Shown here one piece after another: positions 17,987 to 27,274 of a stretch of 64,000 nt of DNA. The position numbers and the translations under genes are program-made. The notes beneath the pieces were generated by a model. The model was not told the DNA's origin. It searched no databases and saw nothing but the letters and a program-made list of their open reading frames with translations. Position 1 is the stretch's first letter. Every line of letters begins with the position of its first letter. The stretch spans positions 806,001 to 870,000 of the forward strand of contig NZ_VRYZ01000001.1 in assembly GCF_008064635.1 (NCBI RefSeq), written 5' to 3'. The DNA comes from Parahaliea aestuarii (GTDB lineage: Bacteria > Pseudomonadota > Gammaproteobacteria > Pseudomonadales > Halieaceae).

Positions 17987-18649
17987 CTAGAAGGGGGGAG
18001 GTGATTCGCCTGCCAGCCATTGCCCTGTCGCCGGGTGCTCGAATGCGAGGGTGGTTGCGTGCAGCAGCAGGCGGTCGGCCATGGCTTCGGCCGCCGGGTG
18101 GGCGTACATGTCGCAGCCCAGAATCGGGTGGCCCAGCTCCCGCATGTGGATGCGCAGCTGGTGTGAGCGACCGGTGACCGGCGTGAGTTCCAGCCGCGAG
18201 CGGTCCCCCCGCCGCTCCAGCACCCGGTAGCGGGTGAGGGCGTGTTTGCCGCGCTCGAAGCAGATTTTCTGCCGCGGCCGGTTGGCCCAGTCGCACACGA
18301 TGGGCAGCTCGATATCGCCGTTGTTTTGTGCCGGTTCGCCCCACACGATGGCGGTGTAGGTTTTCTCTACCCTGCGCTGCTGGAACTGGCGGCTGATATG
18401 GCTGTGGCACGCCCGCGTCAGTGGCACCACCATGATGCCGGAGGTGTCGAGGTCCAGTCGGTGTACGATGCTGGCGCCGGGGTAGCGCTGCTGCAGGCGG
18501 GTAATCATGCAGTCTTTGTTCAGGGGATGGCGGCCGGGAATGGTGAGCAGGAAGTGGGGCTTGCGCACCAGCAACAGGTGCTCGTCCTCGTAGAGGATGT
18601 CGATCGGTTCCTGTGAGTGGGGAACGATGTAGGGGGGCAGGTCCTGCAT
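17987..18649 (-). CDS. RluA-family RNA pseudouridine synthase
   Basis: The 220-residue protein has the catalytic HRLDLDTSG motif with its nucleophilic Asp, plus RRVEKTYTAIV and LTPVTGRSHQLRIHM. It lacks an N-terminal S4 domain, as does RluA itself, which modifies 23S rRNA U746 and tRNA U32. The short size fits RluA or the related TruC/RluA-like group; the exact RNA target is uncertain. It converges with sseA. Confidence 0.85.
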   Translation of the reverse strand: MQDLPPYIVPHSQEPIDILYEDEHLLLVRKPHFLLTIPGRHPLNKDCMITRLQQRYPGASIVHRLDLDTSGIMVVPLTRACHSHISRQFQQRRVEKTYTAIVWGEPAQNNGDIELPIVCDWANRPRQKICFERGKHALTRYRVLERRGDRSRLELTPVTGRSHQLRIHMRELGHPILGCDMYAHPAAEAMADRLLLHATTLAFEHPATGQWLAGESPPPF

Positions 18650-18744
18650 GGCGGCGTATGCTAACCGGGTAGGCCTGCCGCCGCCACATTGGCTGGCCCT
18701 CTGGATGCCGCCATAATGACGCGTTGTCCACCGCTAGCCTGCTT

Positions 18745-19428
18745 ATGAACTCAATTCAATCCACAACTGCCTCCGAGGCACGTCGCACATTGCAGGGGCG
18801 CCTGCAGCAGGTTTTGCCTGCGGCGCGCCTTGAGTCGGTGGCCCTGCCGATTCGCGAACCGTTGCAGCTGTACTTGTTGAACGCCGATTATCCCCAGGGG
18901 GAACTGGATGCACAGGCTGTGCAGTTCGTCATGGATAACCCGCTGTACTGGGTCTTCTGCTGGGCTTCCGGCCTGGTGCTGGCGGACTGGCTGTTTGAAC
19001 AACCCCGGTGGGTGCGCGGCAAGCGCGTGGTGGATTTCGGCTGTGGCTCGGGGGTGGCGGCCATTGCCGCCGCGATGGCCGGCGCGCGCGAGGTGATCGC
19101 CTGCGACATCGACCCACAAGCCCTTGCCGCCACTGCCGTCAACGCGGCATTGAATGGTGTTGAGCTGGCGTTGTCAGCCGATTTTCACCGTATAGAAGGG
19201 GATATCGATCTGTTGCTCGTGGCCGACGTGCTCTACGACCGCGCTAACCTGCCCTGGCTGGAAGCGTTCATCCAGCGGGCAGATCGCGTTTTGCTCGCGG
19301 ACTCGCGGGTCAAGGATTTCGACTTTCCCGGCTACCGGCAAATTGCCCGGCGCGAGGCCCATACCCTGCCTGACCTGGATGAGAGCCCGGAGTTTCGGGA
19401 TGTGCGGGTATATGAGGGACGGTGTTAG
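18745..19428 (+). CDS. Class I SAM methyltransferase, protein-lysine methyltransferase-like
   Basis: The product has 227 residues with SAM motif [17 protein letters not shown], then [14 protein letters not shown] and [10 protein letters not shown]. The overall pattern resembles the PrmA/ETF-beta lysine methyltransferase (METTL20-like) group. The specific substrate is unproven. ATG 18745 was preferred over a TTG at 18724. Its stop shares four bases with the stop of the convergent NTF2-like gene. Confidence 0.75.
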   Translation: MNSIQSTTASEARRTLQGRLQQVLPAARLESVALPIREPLQLYLLNADYPQGELDAQAVQFVMDNPLYWVFCWASGLVLADWLFEQPRWVRGKRVVDFGCGSGVAAIAAAMAGAREVIACDIDPQALAATAVNAALNGVELALSADFHRIEGDIDLLLVADVLYDRANLPWLEAFIQRADRVLLADSRVKDFDFPGYRQIARREAHTLPDLDESPEFRDVRVYEGRC

Positions 19429-19997
19429 CTTTTGTAAGCCTGAGGTCCCTTCCCCCACTGGAAAATCTCGAAGAAATCGTAGGACGGATCCACCTGCTTC
19501 GGCTTGCCAATCCGTGACCCCTCAATCATCGGGTGCTCGAGGTTGACCGTGCTCGGCTCGTCCACCTTGACCCAGTCCGCCACCACCGCCCGGTGGCTGT
19601 ATTTCCACACACCGTCGCGTTTTTCGTACTTGTCGAAGTAGCGCCCGCCGATCAACACGTCCATCGGCCCGTTCTCGCCCTGCACCTGGTGGAAGGCGAG
19701 AATGTAGACCTCACCCTCGGCGCGGTCGCCGTCCAGCACGATGTTCAGGGTGGTGACGTTGTGATGGAGAATCAGCATGTTCTCCTGGATGGCCGGCAGG
19801 GTGTCGATGAAGGCCATGGCGTTGCCCTCGAAAAACTGGCCGTGCTCGTCGATGGCGTCCTCGTGGTAGAGGCTGCGCATCTTCTCGTTGTCATGGCGGT
19901 CGGCGGCGTTGCAGTAGGCGTACACCAGCTCGGTAATGGCCTGCTTGTCGAGCAGGGCCTGCAGACGGGGGTCGATAGGGGCGAGTGAATCAGTCAT
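19425..19997 (-). CDS. NTF2-like/SnoaL-fold protein
   Basis: The product has 190 residues. A SnoaL-like cone-shaped fold is suggested by the N-terminal helix pair ([21 protein letters not shown]), [12 protein letters not shown], and a late [12 protein letters not shown] strand. Family members include ring-modifying enzymes, dehydratases and small ligand binders, so no reaction is assigned. It is transcribed alone; a gap of about 40 bases separates it from pdxJ on the same strand. Confidence 0.78.
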   Translation of the reverse strand: MTDSLAPIDPRLQALLDKQAITELVYAYCNAADRHDNEKMRSLYHEDAIDEHGQFFEGNAMAFIDTLPAIQENMLILHHNVTTLNIVLDGDRAEGEVYILAFHQVQGENGPMDVLIGGRYFDKYEKRDGVWKYSHRAVVADWVKVDEPSTVNLEHPMIEGSRIGKPKQVDPSYDFFEIFQWGKGPQAYKS

Positions 19998-20039
19998 GGG
20001 GCTTCCCTTTGTCGGGCGGCCCCGGAGCGCGGTGCCGCG

Positions 20040-20807
20040 TCAGTGTTTTCCCAGTGCGCGCTGGTAGGCGGCGACGGTATTCGCCAGGCCAATACGAATG
20101 GCGTCCACCGTGAGTGCGTGGCCGATGGAGACCTCCAGCAACCCGGGTATCGCACGGGCGAAATCGGGCAGGTTGTGCAGGTCGAGGTCGTGACCGGCGT
20201 TCAGGCCCAGCCCCTCCTCGGTCGCGACTTCAGCAGCGCGTACAAACTGGCCCAGTATGGTATCCACATCGCGCCCGCTGGCGAAGGCGCGCGCATAGCT
20301 CTCGGTATAGAGTTCTATACGGTCGGCGCCGGTCTGTGCGGCGAGGCGAATCTGCTCCGGATCCGGGTCCATGAACAGGCTGGTGCGAATGCCCAGGCCC
20401 TTCAGCTCGGCGACCAGCGGCGCTACGCTGTCGCCATCGCGTTTCAGGTCAAAGCCGTGGTCGGAGGTGAGCTGGGCATCGCCGTCCGGCACCAGGGTGC
20501 ACTGGGCGGGCCGGATCTCGCGCACCATCTCCATAAAGCCGGGGTAGTCGCCCACACCGGGGCGCTCGCTTCGGCGCGGCCCGGCCATCGGGTTGCCCTC
20601 GATGTTGAACTCCACCGCCAGCATGGCGGCGAGGTCGAAGCAGTCGCTGGCGCGAATGTGGCGCTGGTCCGGGCGCGGGTGCACGGTGATGCCGTCGGCG
20701 CCGGCGTCGATGCACATCTGGGCGTGCGCGGGGATATCCGGATTGCGCGTATCCCGTGAATTGCGAATCAGCGCAATCTTGTTGAGATTGACCGAGAGGG
20801 CGATCAC
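20040..20807 (-). CDS. pdxJ: Pyridoxine 5'-phosphate synthase PdxJ
   Basis: This 255-residue TIM-barrel protein opens with LSVNLNKIALIRNSR and has GADGITVHPRPDQRHI and GLGLNAGHDLDLHNL, all PdxJ signatures. It condenses 1-deoxyxylulose 5-phosphate with 3-amino-2-oxopropyl phosphate in vitamin B6 synthesis. Its start overlaps the end of the cyclophilin gene by four bases (translational coupling). Core PdxJ sequences often sit with acpS or recO; here that context is absent. Confidence 0.96.
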   Translation of the reverse strand: MIALSVNLNKIALIRNSRDTRNPDIPAHAQMCIDAGADGITVHPRPDQRHIRASDCFDLAAMLAVEFNIEGNPMAGPRRSERPGVGDYPGFMEMVREIRPAQCTLVPDGDAQLTSDHGFDLKRDGDSVAPLVAELKGLGIRTSLFMDPDPEQIRLAAQTGADRIELYTESYARAFASGRDVDTILGQFVRAAEVATEEGLGLNAGHDLDLHNLPDFARAIPGLLEVSIGHALTVDAIRIGLANTVAAYQRALGKH

Positions 20808-21376
20808 AGCAGGCTCTTGCGCACAATCTCGTTGATGATCACCGGCTCTACCGGCACATCGGCGTGGGGGCCCACGGTCTGCACCGGCGCGGTGGAGATG
20901 TAGTCCACCACGTTCATGCCGTCGGTGACTTCGCCGAATACAGTGTAGCCGGGCTGACCCGGGGCCCAGTCCAGACGCAGGTTGGTGCGCTGGTTGATGA
21001 AGAACTGGGCCGTGGCGGAGTCCGGGTCGGCGGTGCGCGCCATGGCGACCGTACCGCGCATATTGTGCAGCTTGTTTTTCGACTCGTTGACAATGGGCTC
21101 GCCGGCTTCCTTCTCGCTCAGGTCGGGCAGCATGCCGCCGCCCTGAATCATGAAGTTGGGAATGACGCGGTGGAAGATGGTGCCGCTGTAAAAGCCCTCA
21201 TCCACATACTTGAGGAAGTTCTCGACAGTGATCGGGGCCTTGTCCCGGAACAGGCGCAGGGTGATGTCGCCCTGGCTGGTCTTGATCACGACCTGGGGGT
21301 TGGGCAGGCCGCTGTCGGCGGCAAGCGCCAGCGGCGCGAGCAGCAGTGACAGGCTGAGGATGAGGCTTCTGAGCAT
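20804..21376 (-). CDS. Periplasmic peptidyl-prolyl isomerase, cyclophilin type
   Basis: The product has 190 residues with a cleavable signal peptide (ending near LAAD) and a cyclophilin domain (VVIKTSQGDITLRLF, FHRVIPNFMIQGGG, MARTADPDSATAQFFIN). It catalyses proline isomerisation during envelope protein folding, as E. coli PpiA does. A four-base overlap couples it to pdxJ downstream. Confidence 0.92.
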   Translation of the reverse strand: MLRSLILSLSLLLAPLALAADSGLPNPQVVIKTSQGDITLRLFRDKAPITVENFLKYVDEGFYSGTIFHRVIPNFMIQGGGMLPDLSEKEAGEPIVNESKNKLHNMRGTVAMARTADPDSATAQFFINQRTNLRLDWAPGQPGYTVFGEVTDGMNVVDYISTAPVQTVGPHADVPVEPVIINEIVRKSLL

Positions 21377-21400
21377 GGTGTGTTCTCCGTGGGGGCCGCT

Positions 21401-22075
21401 TCAGGCCCAGCTTGAACTGCGGCGACGCTTGGGCCAAAGGCGCGGCACCACCAGGGTGATAATCACGCCGAGCAGCACCGCCAGGGCGCCGTCGATAAAC
21501 TGGCCGCTTTGTAGCTTGTCCTGCAAACGCTGGTTTTCTGCATTCAGGGTGCCCACCTCGGCGCGCAGGGATTCCGCTTCCTCGGTGAGGCGACGGTTGT
21601 CGGTATCCAGTTGCACCGCCTTGCCGGAAATCTGCTTCAGCTGTGCCAGTTCCTCGCTGACCTCGGCGAGCTCGGCGCCGGTGTCCCCCATTTCGGTGGA
21701 CAGCTCGCTGCGCTCGACCTGCAGTTCGGACAGCTGGGTTTCCAGCTCGCTGTTGCGCTGGCGTAACTGCTCGCTGCTGCTGCGCACCTGCTCCAGTTGC
21801 GTGGCGGCCGGCACTTCCGACATCAGGTACTGGGCGCGCAACCAGCCCTCGGTACCGTCGCCGGTGGTGATATGGGCCCAGTCGCCATCGTCGCTGGTCT
21901 CAATCACCGTCAGGCGGGTGCCCGAGGGCAGGCCGCGGTGAATGATGCGGTAATCGTTGCCGGCGCCGCTGCGCACGGGAATGTACTGGGTGTCGCTGAT
22001 GTAGCGAGTCTCCTGGGCCAGGGCGCTGGCGCTGCCCAGGGCTAGCAGGGCGAAGAGGGATATCTGGCGGAACAA
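21401..22075 (-). CDS. ygiM: Membrane-anchored SH3-domain protein, YgiM type
   Basis: The product has 224 residues: a signal peptide (about 1-21), a bacterial SH3 domain (about 22-87; YIPVRSGAGNDYRIIHRGLPSG), a long Glu/Leu/Ser-rich coiled coil (about 95-190), then a single C-terminal transmembrane helix and a basic tail (WPKRRR). This layout matches the YgiM/TIGR04211 family. It is probably inner-membrane anchored with the SH3 domain in the periplasm; its role is unknown. Confidence 0.88.
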   Translation of the reverse strand: MFRQISLFALLALGSASALAQETRYISDTQYIPVRSGAGNDYRIIHRGLPSGTRLTVIETSDDGDWAHITTGDGTEGWLRAQYLMSEVPAATQLEQVRSSSEQLRQRNSELETQLSELQVERSELSTEMGDTGAELAEVSEELAQLKQISGKAVQLDTDNRRLTEEAESLRAEVGTLNAENQRLQDKLQSGQFIDGALAVLLGVIITLVVPRLWPKRRRSSSWA

Positions 22076-22148
22076 GGGGGCTTCCTTTACGTTCGGTTAT
22101 TGGGTTCAGGGCTTAAAAGGGGGCAAGAATAGCACGGCCGGGCGCCGC

Positions 22149-22454
22149 TCAGGGCAGCACCTTCCTGTAGGGTTTGACCACCACCCGCCGGTACACGCCG
22201 GCATCGGCATAGGGGTCGGCATCGGCCCATGCGGTGGCATCTTCCAGGCTGTCGAATTCGGCGATCACCAGGCTGCCGGTAAAGCCCGCCTCGCCGGGAT
22301 CTTCCGTGTCCAGGGCCGGGTGGGGGCCGGCCACCAGCAGGCGGCCGGCATCGGCCAGGTCCTGCAGGCGCTGCAGGTGGGCAGGACGCGCCTGCTGGCG
22401 CAGGGCGAGGCTGTTTTCCACGTCCTCGGCGAGAATGGCGTAGTACATTGGCAT
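22149..22454 (-). CDS. yciI: YciI-like protein
   Basis: This 101-residue ferredoxin-like fold protein opens [24 protein letters not shown] and carries the conserved His and Asp ([19 protein letters not shown]). YciI proteins are small, often dimeric, with unknown physiological roles. The gene is four bases downstream of yciB, an arrangement common in Gammaproteobacteria. Confidence 0.92.
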   Translation of the reverse strand: MPMYYAILAEDVENSLALRQQARPAHLQRLQDLADAGRLLVAGPHPALDTEDPGEAGFTGSLVIAEFDSLEDATAWADADPYADAGVYRRVVVKPYRKVLP

Positions 22455-22458
22455 GGTC

Positions 22459-23046
22459 CTAGTTGTCGGTGGCTTCCTGGTCTTTCAGGTGCGGGCTTAC
22501 GATCAGGGCGGTAATCACGGTCAGTACCAGCGTGAAGCCGATGGCGGAGTAAAGCTTGTAGCTGACCCAGGTCTCCTCGCTGAAGCCGTAGGCCACCACC
22601 AGGTTGAGGCCGCCGACAATCAGGAAATTGGCCACCCACAGCAGGTTGAGGCGGGTCCACACGGGGCGCGGCAACTGCAACTGGCTGCCCAGGGTGCGCT
22701 CCATCAGATTCCTGTCGCCGACAAACTGGGAGGCGCCGAACACCAGCGCCAGCACCCAGTTGAAGATAGTGGGTTTCCACTGGATGAAGGCCTCGTTGCG
22801 GAATACCAGGGTGGCGCCGCCGAAGAGGCACACCGCGAGCAACAGCCACAGCGCGCGGCGCTCCAGCTGGCGGGTCAGGGCCCAGGTCAGCAGGACCTGC
22901 AGGGCGGTGGCGGCCATCAGCACCGCGGTGGCGCTGAAAATACCGTCGACGGTGTGGCTCCAGCTGCCGAGGGTGACGGTATCGCCGTTCATCTGGTAGA
23001 CGATGAAGAACAGGGCGATGGGGACGAATTCGAGAAGTTGTCGCAT
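22459..23046 (-). CDS. yciB: Inner-membrane septation/envelope protein YciB
   Basis: The 195-residue protein has about five transmembrane helices with the family features [25 protein letters not shown] and [14 protein letters not shown]. YciB (IspZ) is needed for normal cell envelope synthesis and division. It forms a pair with yciI and is divergent from the PHP-domain gene, as in many gammaproteobacteria. Confidence 0.94.
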   Translation of the reverse strand: MRQLLEFVPIALFFIVYQMNGDTVTLGSWSHTVDGIFSATAVLMAATALQVLLTWALTRQLERRALWLLLAVCLFGGATLVFRNEAFIQWKPTIFNWVLALVFGASQFVGDRNLMERTLGSQLQLPRPVWTRLNLLWVANFLIVGGLNLVVAYGFSEETWVSYKLYSAIGFTLVLTVITALIVSPHLKDQEATDN

Positions 23047-23174
23047 AGGGAATACTGGCTGGTGGGCGTGCTACCATGCGCGGTAATCGGGAAGGTGGCG
23101 CTGCACCCGACTGCGTACGGTTTGTGCCCGGATTGACGGAGCGCCCGGATTAACGAGACGAGAGTTTAAAGTTT

Positions 23175-24026
23175 GTGCTGATTGACTTCCACACCCATTC
23201 TTCGGCATCCGATGGCGAACTGGCGCCGGCGGCATTGCTGGCGCGGGCCCGGGAGCGCGGCATTCGCTGTTTCGCCATTACCGACCACGACACCGTGGGC
23301 GGTTACCTCGCCGTGCGCGACAGCGCGCCGGACGATGGTATGACACTGGTTTCCGGGGTGGAGTTCTCCTGCCGCTGGTCCGGTGTGACTATTCACATTG
23401 TCGGGCTGGGAATGGATGTGGAACACCCGGCCATGCGGCAGGGGCTGGCGCGGCTGGCCGAGGCGCGGCTTGAGCGCGGGGCAAAGATCGCGACGCGCCT
23501 GGCCAAACTCGGCTTTGCAGATGCCCTTGCCGGCGCCGAGACCCGGGCCGGCGACAGCCAACTGGGCCGACCTCACTTTGCCGAGTGGATGCTGGAGCAG
23601 GGCTTTGTTGAGAGCATCAACGAGGCTTTCGACAAATACCTTGGGCAGGGCAAAACCGGCGATGTCAAAGCCTTCTGGCCGGAGCTGGAGGAAGTCACCC
23701 GCTGGATTGTCGAGGCCGGAGGCACCGCCATTATCGCCCACCCCCTGAAGTATAAATTCACCCATACCAAGCTGCGCGCCCTGGTGGCGGCGTTCAAGGC
23801 GGCCGGCGGCACCGCGCTGGAACTGGTTAACGGCCGCCAGAACCCGGAGCAGACCGCCACCCTGCGGCGTCTTGCCCTGGAGTGCGAGCTGGCCGTATCC
23901 GCCGGCTCGGACTTTCACCGCGAGAGCAGTTTCGGGCCGAACCTGGGAGTGGAGTTTCGCGCTCCCGAGGGGCTACAGTGTATTGCACAGCAATTTCTGC
24001 CGGGTCAGTCGGAGGAGCGCGCGTGA
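23175..24026 (+). CDS. rnm: PHP-domain 5'-3' exonuclease RNase AM (YciV/TrpH)
   Basis: The 283-residue protein has the PHP motifs FHTHSSASDGEL, ITDHDTVGG and a late GSDFHRE, giving the trinuclear metal site. YciV (RNase AM) acts on 5' ends of rRNA and other short RNAs. The start is a GTG at 23175. The last four bases overlap the start of yciO, so translation is probably coupled. Confidence 0.92.
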   Translation: MLIDFHTHSSASDGELAPAALLARARERGIRCFAITDHDTVGGYLAVRDSAPDDGMTLVSGVEFSCRWSGVTIHIVGLGMDVEHPAMRQGLARLAEARLERGAKIATRLAKLGFADALAGAETRAGDSQLGRPHFAEWMLEQGFVESINEAFDKYLGQGKTGDVKAFWPELEEVTRWIVEAGGTAIIAHPLKYKFTHTKLRALVAAFKAAGGTALELVNGRQNPEQTATLRRLALECELAVSAGSDFHRESSFGPNLGVEFRAPEGLQCIAQQFLPGQSEERA

Positions 24027-24646
24027 GCCAGTTCTTCCAGATTCATCCTGAATCCCCCCAGGCGCGCCTGGTACGGCAGGCGGTGGACATCATTCGCGGC
24101 GGCGGCGTGGTGGTCTACCCCACTGACTCCGCCTATGCCCTGGGCTGCCATATCGGTGACAAGCAGGCGCTGGATCGCATCCGCCGCATCCGCAAGCTGG
24201 ACGATCGCCACAACTTCACCCTGGTGTGCCGGGACCTGTCGGAAATTGCGACGTATGCGCGGGTCGACAACACTGTCTACCGGCTGCTCAAGCACGTTAC
24301 CCCCGGGCCTTACACGTTCATACTGAAGGCCACATCGGAGGTGCCCCGGCGCCTGATGCACGCCAAACGCAAGACCGTCGGCCTGCGGGTGCCGGAAAAC
24401 GCCATTGCCCAGGCCCTGCTGGCCGATCTCGGCCAGCCGCTGATGAGCGTGACGCTGATCATGCCCGGCGACGAATACCCCTTGATTGACCCCTACGATA
24501 TCCGCCAATCCCTGGAGCACCAGGTGGACCTGGTGATCGACGGCGGTTACTGCGGCATGGAACCGACCACGGTGGTGGATCTGGCGGACGAGGCGCCGGT
24601 GGTGTTGCGTAGTGGCAAGGGCGATACGGCGCCCTTCGAAATCTGA
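24023..24646 (+). CDS. yciO: Sua5/YciO/YrdC family protein, YciO type
   Basis: The 207-residue protein has the YrdC fold motifs GGVVVYPTDSAYALGC, RRIRKLDDRHNFTLVC and KRKTVGLRVPEN. YciO proteins are paralogues of the threonylcarbamoyl-AMP synthase TsaC; their cellular role is less certain. I took the GTG at 24023, which overlaps the preceding stop in GTGA and has ggagga upstream, instead of the in-frame ATG at 23882 inside rnm. Confidence 0.92.
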   Translation: MSQFFQIHPESPQARLVRQAVDIIRGGGVVVYPTDSAYALGCHIGDKQALDRIRRIRKLDDRHNFTLVCRDLSEIATYARVDNTVYRLLKHVTPGPYTFILKATSEVPRRLMHAKRKTVGLRVPENAIAQALLADLGQPLMSVTLIMPGDEYPLIDPYDIRQSLEHQVDLVIDGGYCGMEPTTVVDLADEAPVVLRSGKGDTAPFEI

Positions 24647-24704
24647 GCATCGCGCCGCTGCGAATGGGCGCCAAGCCGCACAGCCTCAGGTATACTCGCA
24701 GCGA

Positions 24705-25583
24705 ATGATGGCAGGTGAAGATGTGAACGAGAGAGAGCCCCAGCCGGAGGGCGCCGACACAACTGCTGTGTCGCCGCCTGTCGCCGGCTTCCAGCACCCG
24801 CAACAGGGTGAGATGCCCTTTGCCGTGGTAATGGGCAAGGCGGTCACCGAACTGCCCAAGGATCTGTATATTCCACCCCAGGCGCTGGAAGTCTTCCTGG
24901 AGGCCTTCGAGGGGCCGCTGGACCTGCTGCTCTACCTGATCCGGCGCCAGAATCTCGATATTCTCGAGATCGATGTGTCCGAAATCACCCAGCAGTACAT
25001 GCAGTACGTCGAGCTGATGGACGCCATGAAGTTCGAACTGGCGGCCGAGTACCTGCTGATGGCGGCCATGCTGGCGGAGATCAAATCGCGGATGTTGCTG
25101 CCGCGCTCGGCCGATATCGAAGAGGACGAGGAAGACCCACGTGCCCAGCTGATTCGCCGTCTGCAGGAGTACGAGCGCTTCAAGAAGGCGGCCGAGGATA
25201 TCGAGGAGATGCCGCGGCTGGAGCGCGACACCTGGGTCGGCAGCGCCCATCCGCCGGACCTGAACCGCAGCCGGCCGGACCCGGAAGTCGACATGCGCGA
25301 GCTGCTGCTGGCTCTCGGCGAGGTGCTGCGGCGGGCGGATATGTTCGAGAGCCACCATATCCAGCGCGAGGCGCTGTCCACCCGCGAGCGTATGTCGGAG
25401 GTGCTGGAGCGCCTGGCCGGCGCCCAGTTCGTGCCCTTTGTCGCGCTGTTCTCCCACCGCGAGGGGCGACTGGGGGTGGTGGTGACGTTCCTCGCGGTGA
25501 TGGAATTGATCAAGGAGTCCCTGGTGGAGATCGTGCAGAGCGAACCCTTTGGGCCCATTCACGTCAAGGCACGATCCGAGTAG
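24705..25583 (+). CDS. scpA: Segregation and condensation protein A
   Basis: The protein has about 292 residues. After a variable N-terminus come EAFEGPLDLLLYLIRRQNLDILEI and AAEYLLMAAMLAEIKSRMLLP, the conserved ScpA regions that bind Smc heads, then the acidic linker and C-terminal winged helix. It is the kleisin of the Smc-ScpAB condensin. ATG 24705 is used; a GTG at 24723, better placed after aggtga, is a real alternative. It is followed by scpB after two bases. Confidence 0.94.
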   Translation: MMAGEDVNEREPQPEGADTTAVSPPVAGFQHPQQGEMPFAVVMGKAVTELPKDLYIPPQALEVFLEAFEGPLDLLLYLIRRQNLDILEIDVSEITQQYMQYVELMDAMKFELAAEYLLMAAMLAEIKSRMLLPRSADIEEDEEDPRAQLIRRLQEYERFKKAAEDIEEMPRLERDTWVGSAHPPDLNRSRPDPEVDMRELLLALGEVLRRADMFESHHIQREALSTRERMSEVLERLAGAQFVPFVALFSHREGRLGVVVTFLAVMELIKESLVEIVQSEPFGPIHVKARSE

Positions 25584-25585
25584 CC

Positions 25586-26329
25586 ATGTCAGAAATCAAC
25601 CTGGTACAGATTATCGAGGGCGCCCTGCTGGCGGCGGGCCGCGCCTTGTCGGTGGCGCAGATCGGCGAACTGTTCGAAGAGCACGAGCGGCCGGATGTCG
25701 CCGCCATTCGCGAGGCGCTGGCCGCCATTGACGAGCGCTGCGCGGAGCGCGGTTTCGAATTGCAGGAAGTGGCCAGTGGATTCCGCTTTCAGGTGCGGCA
25801 GGAACTCAGCCCCTGGGTGGCCCGGCTGTGGCAGGAGCGTCCCCAGAAGTACTCCCGCGCCCTGCTGGAAACCCTGTCCCTGATCGCCTATCGCCAGCCC
25901 ATTACCCGGGGCGAGATCGAGGAGATACGCGGTGTGGCGGTCAGCTCCAATATCATCAAGACGCTGCACGAGCGGGAATGGGTGCGTGTAGTGGGCCACC
26001 GGGATGTGCCCGGTCGCCCCGCCATGTACGCCACCACTCGCCAGTTTCTGGACTATTTCAACCTGAAAAACCTGGATCAGTTGCCGGCGCTGGCGGAGAT
26101 ACGCGATCTGGAAACACTGAATGCCGAGCTCGGCTTTGCCGACCCGGTGCCGGACACTGCGGCCAACGAAGCCGGTGAGCAGGCGGGCGCAGCAAGCGGT
26201 GCTGAACAGGCATCAGTAGAAGATGATGCACCGGTACCGGTGCAGCCGGGCCTGGCGATCGTCGGCGGCACCGCCTTTGACGCCGCCGTGTCCAACGACG
26301 ACGAAGATGGGGAAGTGCGTGACCGATAA
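25586..26329 (+). CDS. scpB: Segregation and condensation protein B
   Basis: The 247-residue protein has tandem winged helices with [34 protein letters not shown] and [17 protein letters not shown]. It dimerises and binds ScpA in the condensin complex. The C-terminal 60 residues are acidic and Ala-rich, longer than the core domain. The 3' end overlaps the start of rluB by 11 bases. Confidence 0.95.
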   Translation: MSEINLVQIIEGALLAAGRALSVAQIGELFEEHERPDVAAIREALAAIDERCAERGFELQEVASGFRFQVRQELSPWVARLWQERPQKYSRALLETLSLIAYRQPITRGEIEEIRGVAVSSNIIKTLHEREWVRVVGHRDVPGRPAMYATTRQFLDYFNLKNLDQLPALAEIRDLETLNAELGFADPVPDTAANEAGEQAGAASGAEQASVEDDAPVPVQPGLAIVGGTAFDAAVSNDDEDGEVRDR

Positions 26330-27233
26330 TTCCTCTCCCTCGACCGCGGCCGAAGATTCCGGCCGGGCAGGTGAGAAACTGCAGAAAGTACTGGCTCGTA
26401 CCGGCCTCGGCTCCCGGCGGGAAATGGAGCGCTGGATCGAAGAGGGACGGATTACCGTGAACGGTAAACCGGCGAGCCTCGGTGACCGGGTTGACGACAG
26501 CGCCCGGCTGGCGATTGATGGCCGCCCGCTGGACCGGGCCCCGGCGGAGGAAACCCGCTGCATTCTCTATCACAAGCCTACCGGCGAAGTGTGCTCCCGC
26601 CGCGACCCCCAGGGCCGGCGCACGGTGTTCGATCGCCTGCCGAAACTCAAGGCCGGGCGCTGGATTTCCATCGGCCGGCTGGATTTCAACACGTCAGGGC
26701 TGCTGCTGTTCACCACCGACGGCGAACTCGCCAACGCCCTGATGCACCCCGCATCCAACATCGAGCGCGAATACATGGTGCGGGTGATGGGCGACGTCAA
26801 GCCGGAACACCTGGAAGCCCTGCTCAAGGGCGTGATGCTGGAGGACGGGCTGGCCCGTTTCACCGACATTCAGGACGGTGGTGGCGACGGCATCAACCAC
26901 TGGTATTACGTGGTGATCATGGAAGGGCGCAATCGCGAGGTGCGCCGCCTGTGGGAATCCCAGGGGCTGACCGTATCCCGCCTGAAGCGGGTGCGCTACG
27001 GTGAAGTCTTCATCCCGTCGCGGGTCAAGCAGGGGCAGTGGACGGAACTCGAAACCAAAGAAGTCAAGAGCCTGTACCGGATGGCCAGTCTGCCACAGAA
27101 GAAAGTGCGCAAGGGCAGTATCCGCGAGCGGGAGAAAATGGAACGCCAGTTCGGCAAGCGCGACGGTCGGGGCAATGCCCGCAAGGGCAATCGTCCCGGC
27201 GCTGGAAGCGGAACACCGCGCAAACGCCAGTAG
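26319..27233 (+). CDS. rluB: 23S rRNA pseudouridine(2605) synthase RluB
   Basis: The product has 304 residues with an N-terminal S4 RNA-binding domain ([21 protein letters not shown]), the RsuA/RluB-type catalytic [18 protein letters not shown], and a basic Arg/Lys/Gly-rich tail. It makes pseudouridine 2605 in 23S rRNA. The start is GTG 26319 within the end of scpB, preceded by gggga. The scpA-scpB-rluB order is typical of gammaproteobacteria. Confidence 0.94.
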   Translation: MTDNSSPSTAAEDSGRAGEKLQKVLARTGLGSRREMERWIEEGRITVNGKPASLGDRVDDSARLAIDGRPLDRAPAEETRCILYHKPTGEVCSRRDPQGRRTVFDRLPKLKAGRWISIGRLDFNTSGLLLFTTDGELANALMHPASNIEREYMVRVMGDVKPEHLEALLKGVMLEDGLARFTDIQDGGGDGINHWYYVVIMEGRNREVRRLWESQGLTVSRLKRVRYGEVFIPSRVKQGQWTELETKEVKSLYRMASLPQKKVRKGSIREREKMERQFGKRDGRGNARKGNRPGAGSGTPRKRQ

Positions 27234-27274
27234 CGGAGCCGTCTCCAGGGCAGCCGGTCGTCAGGTAGTGCGGG

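Noticed and set aside
23882-24022. Upstream ATG for yciO inside rnm
   Set aside because: The extra residues have no YrdC character; GTG 24023 has a good ribosome-binding site and overlaps the previous stop.
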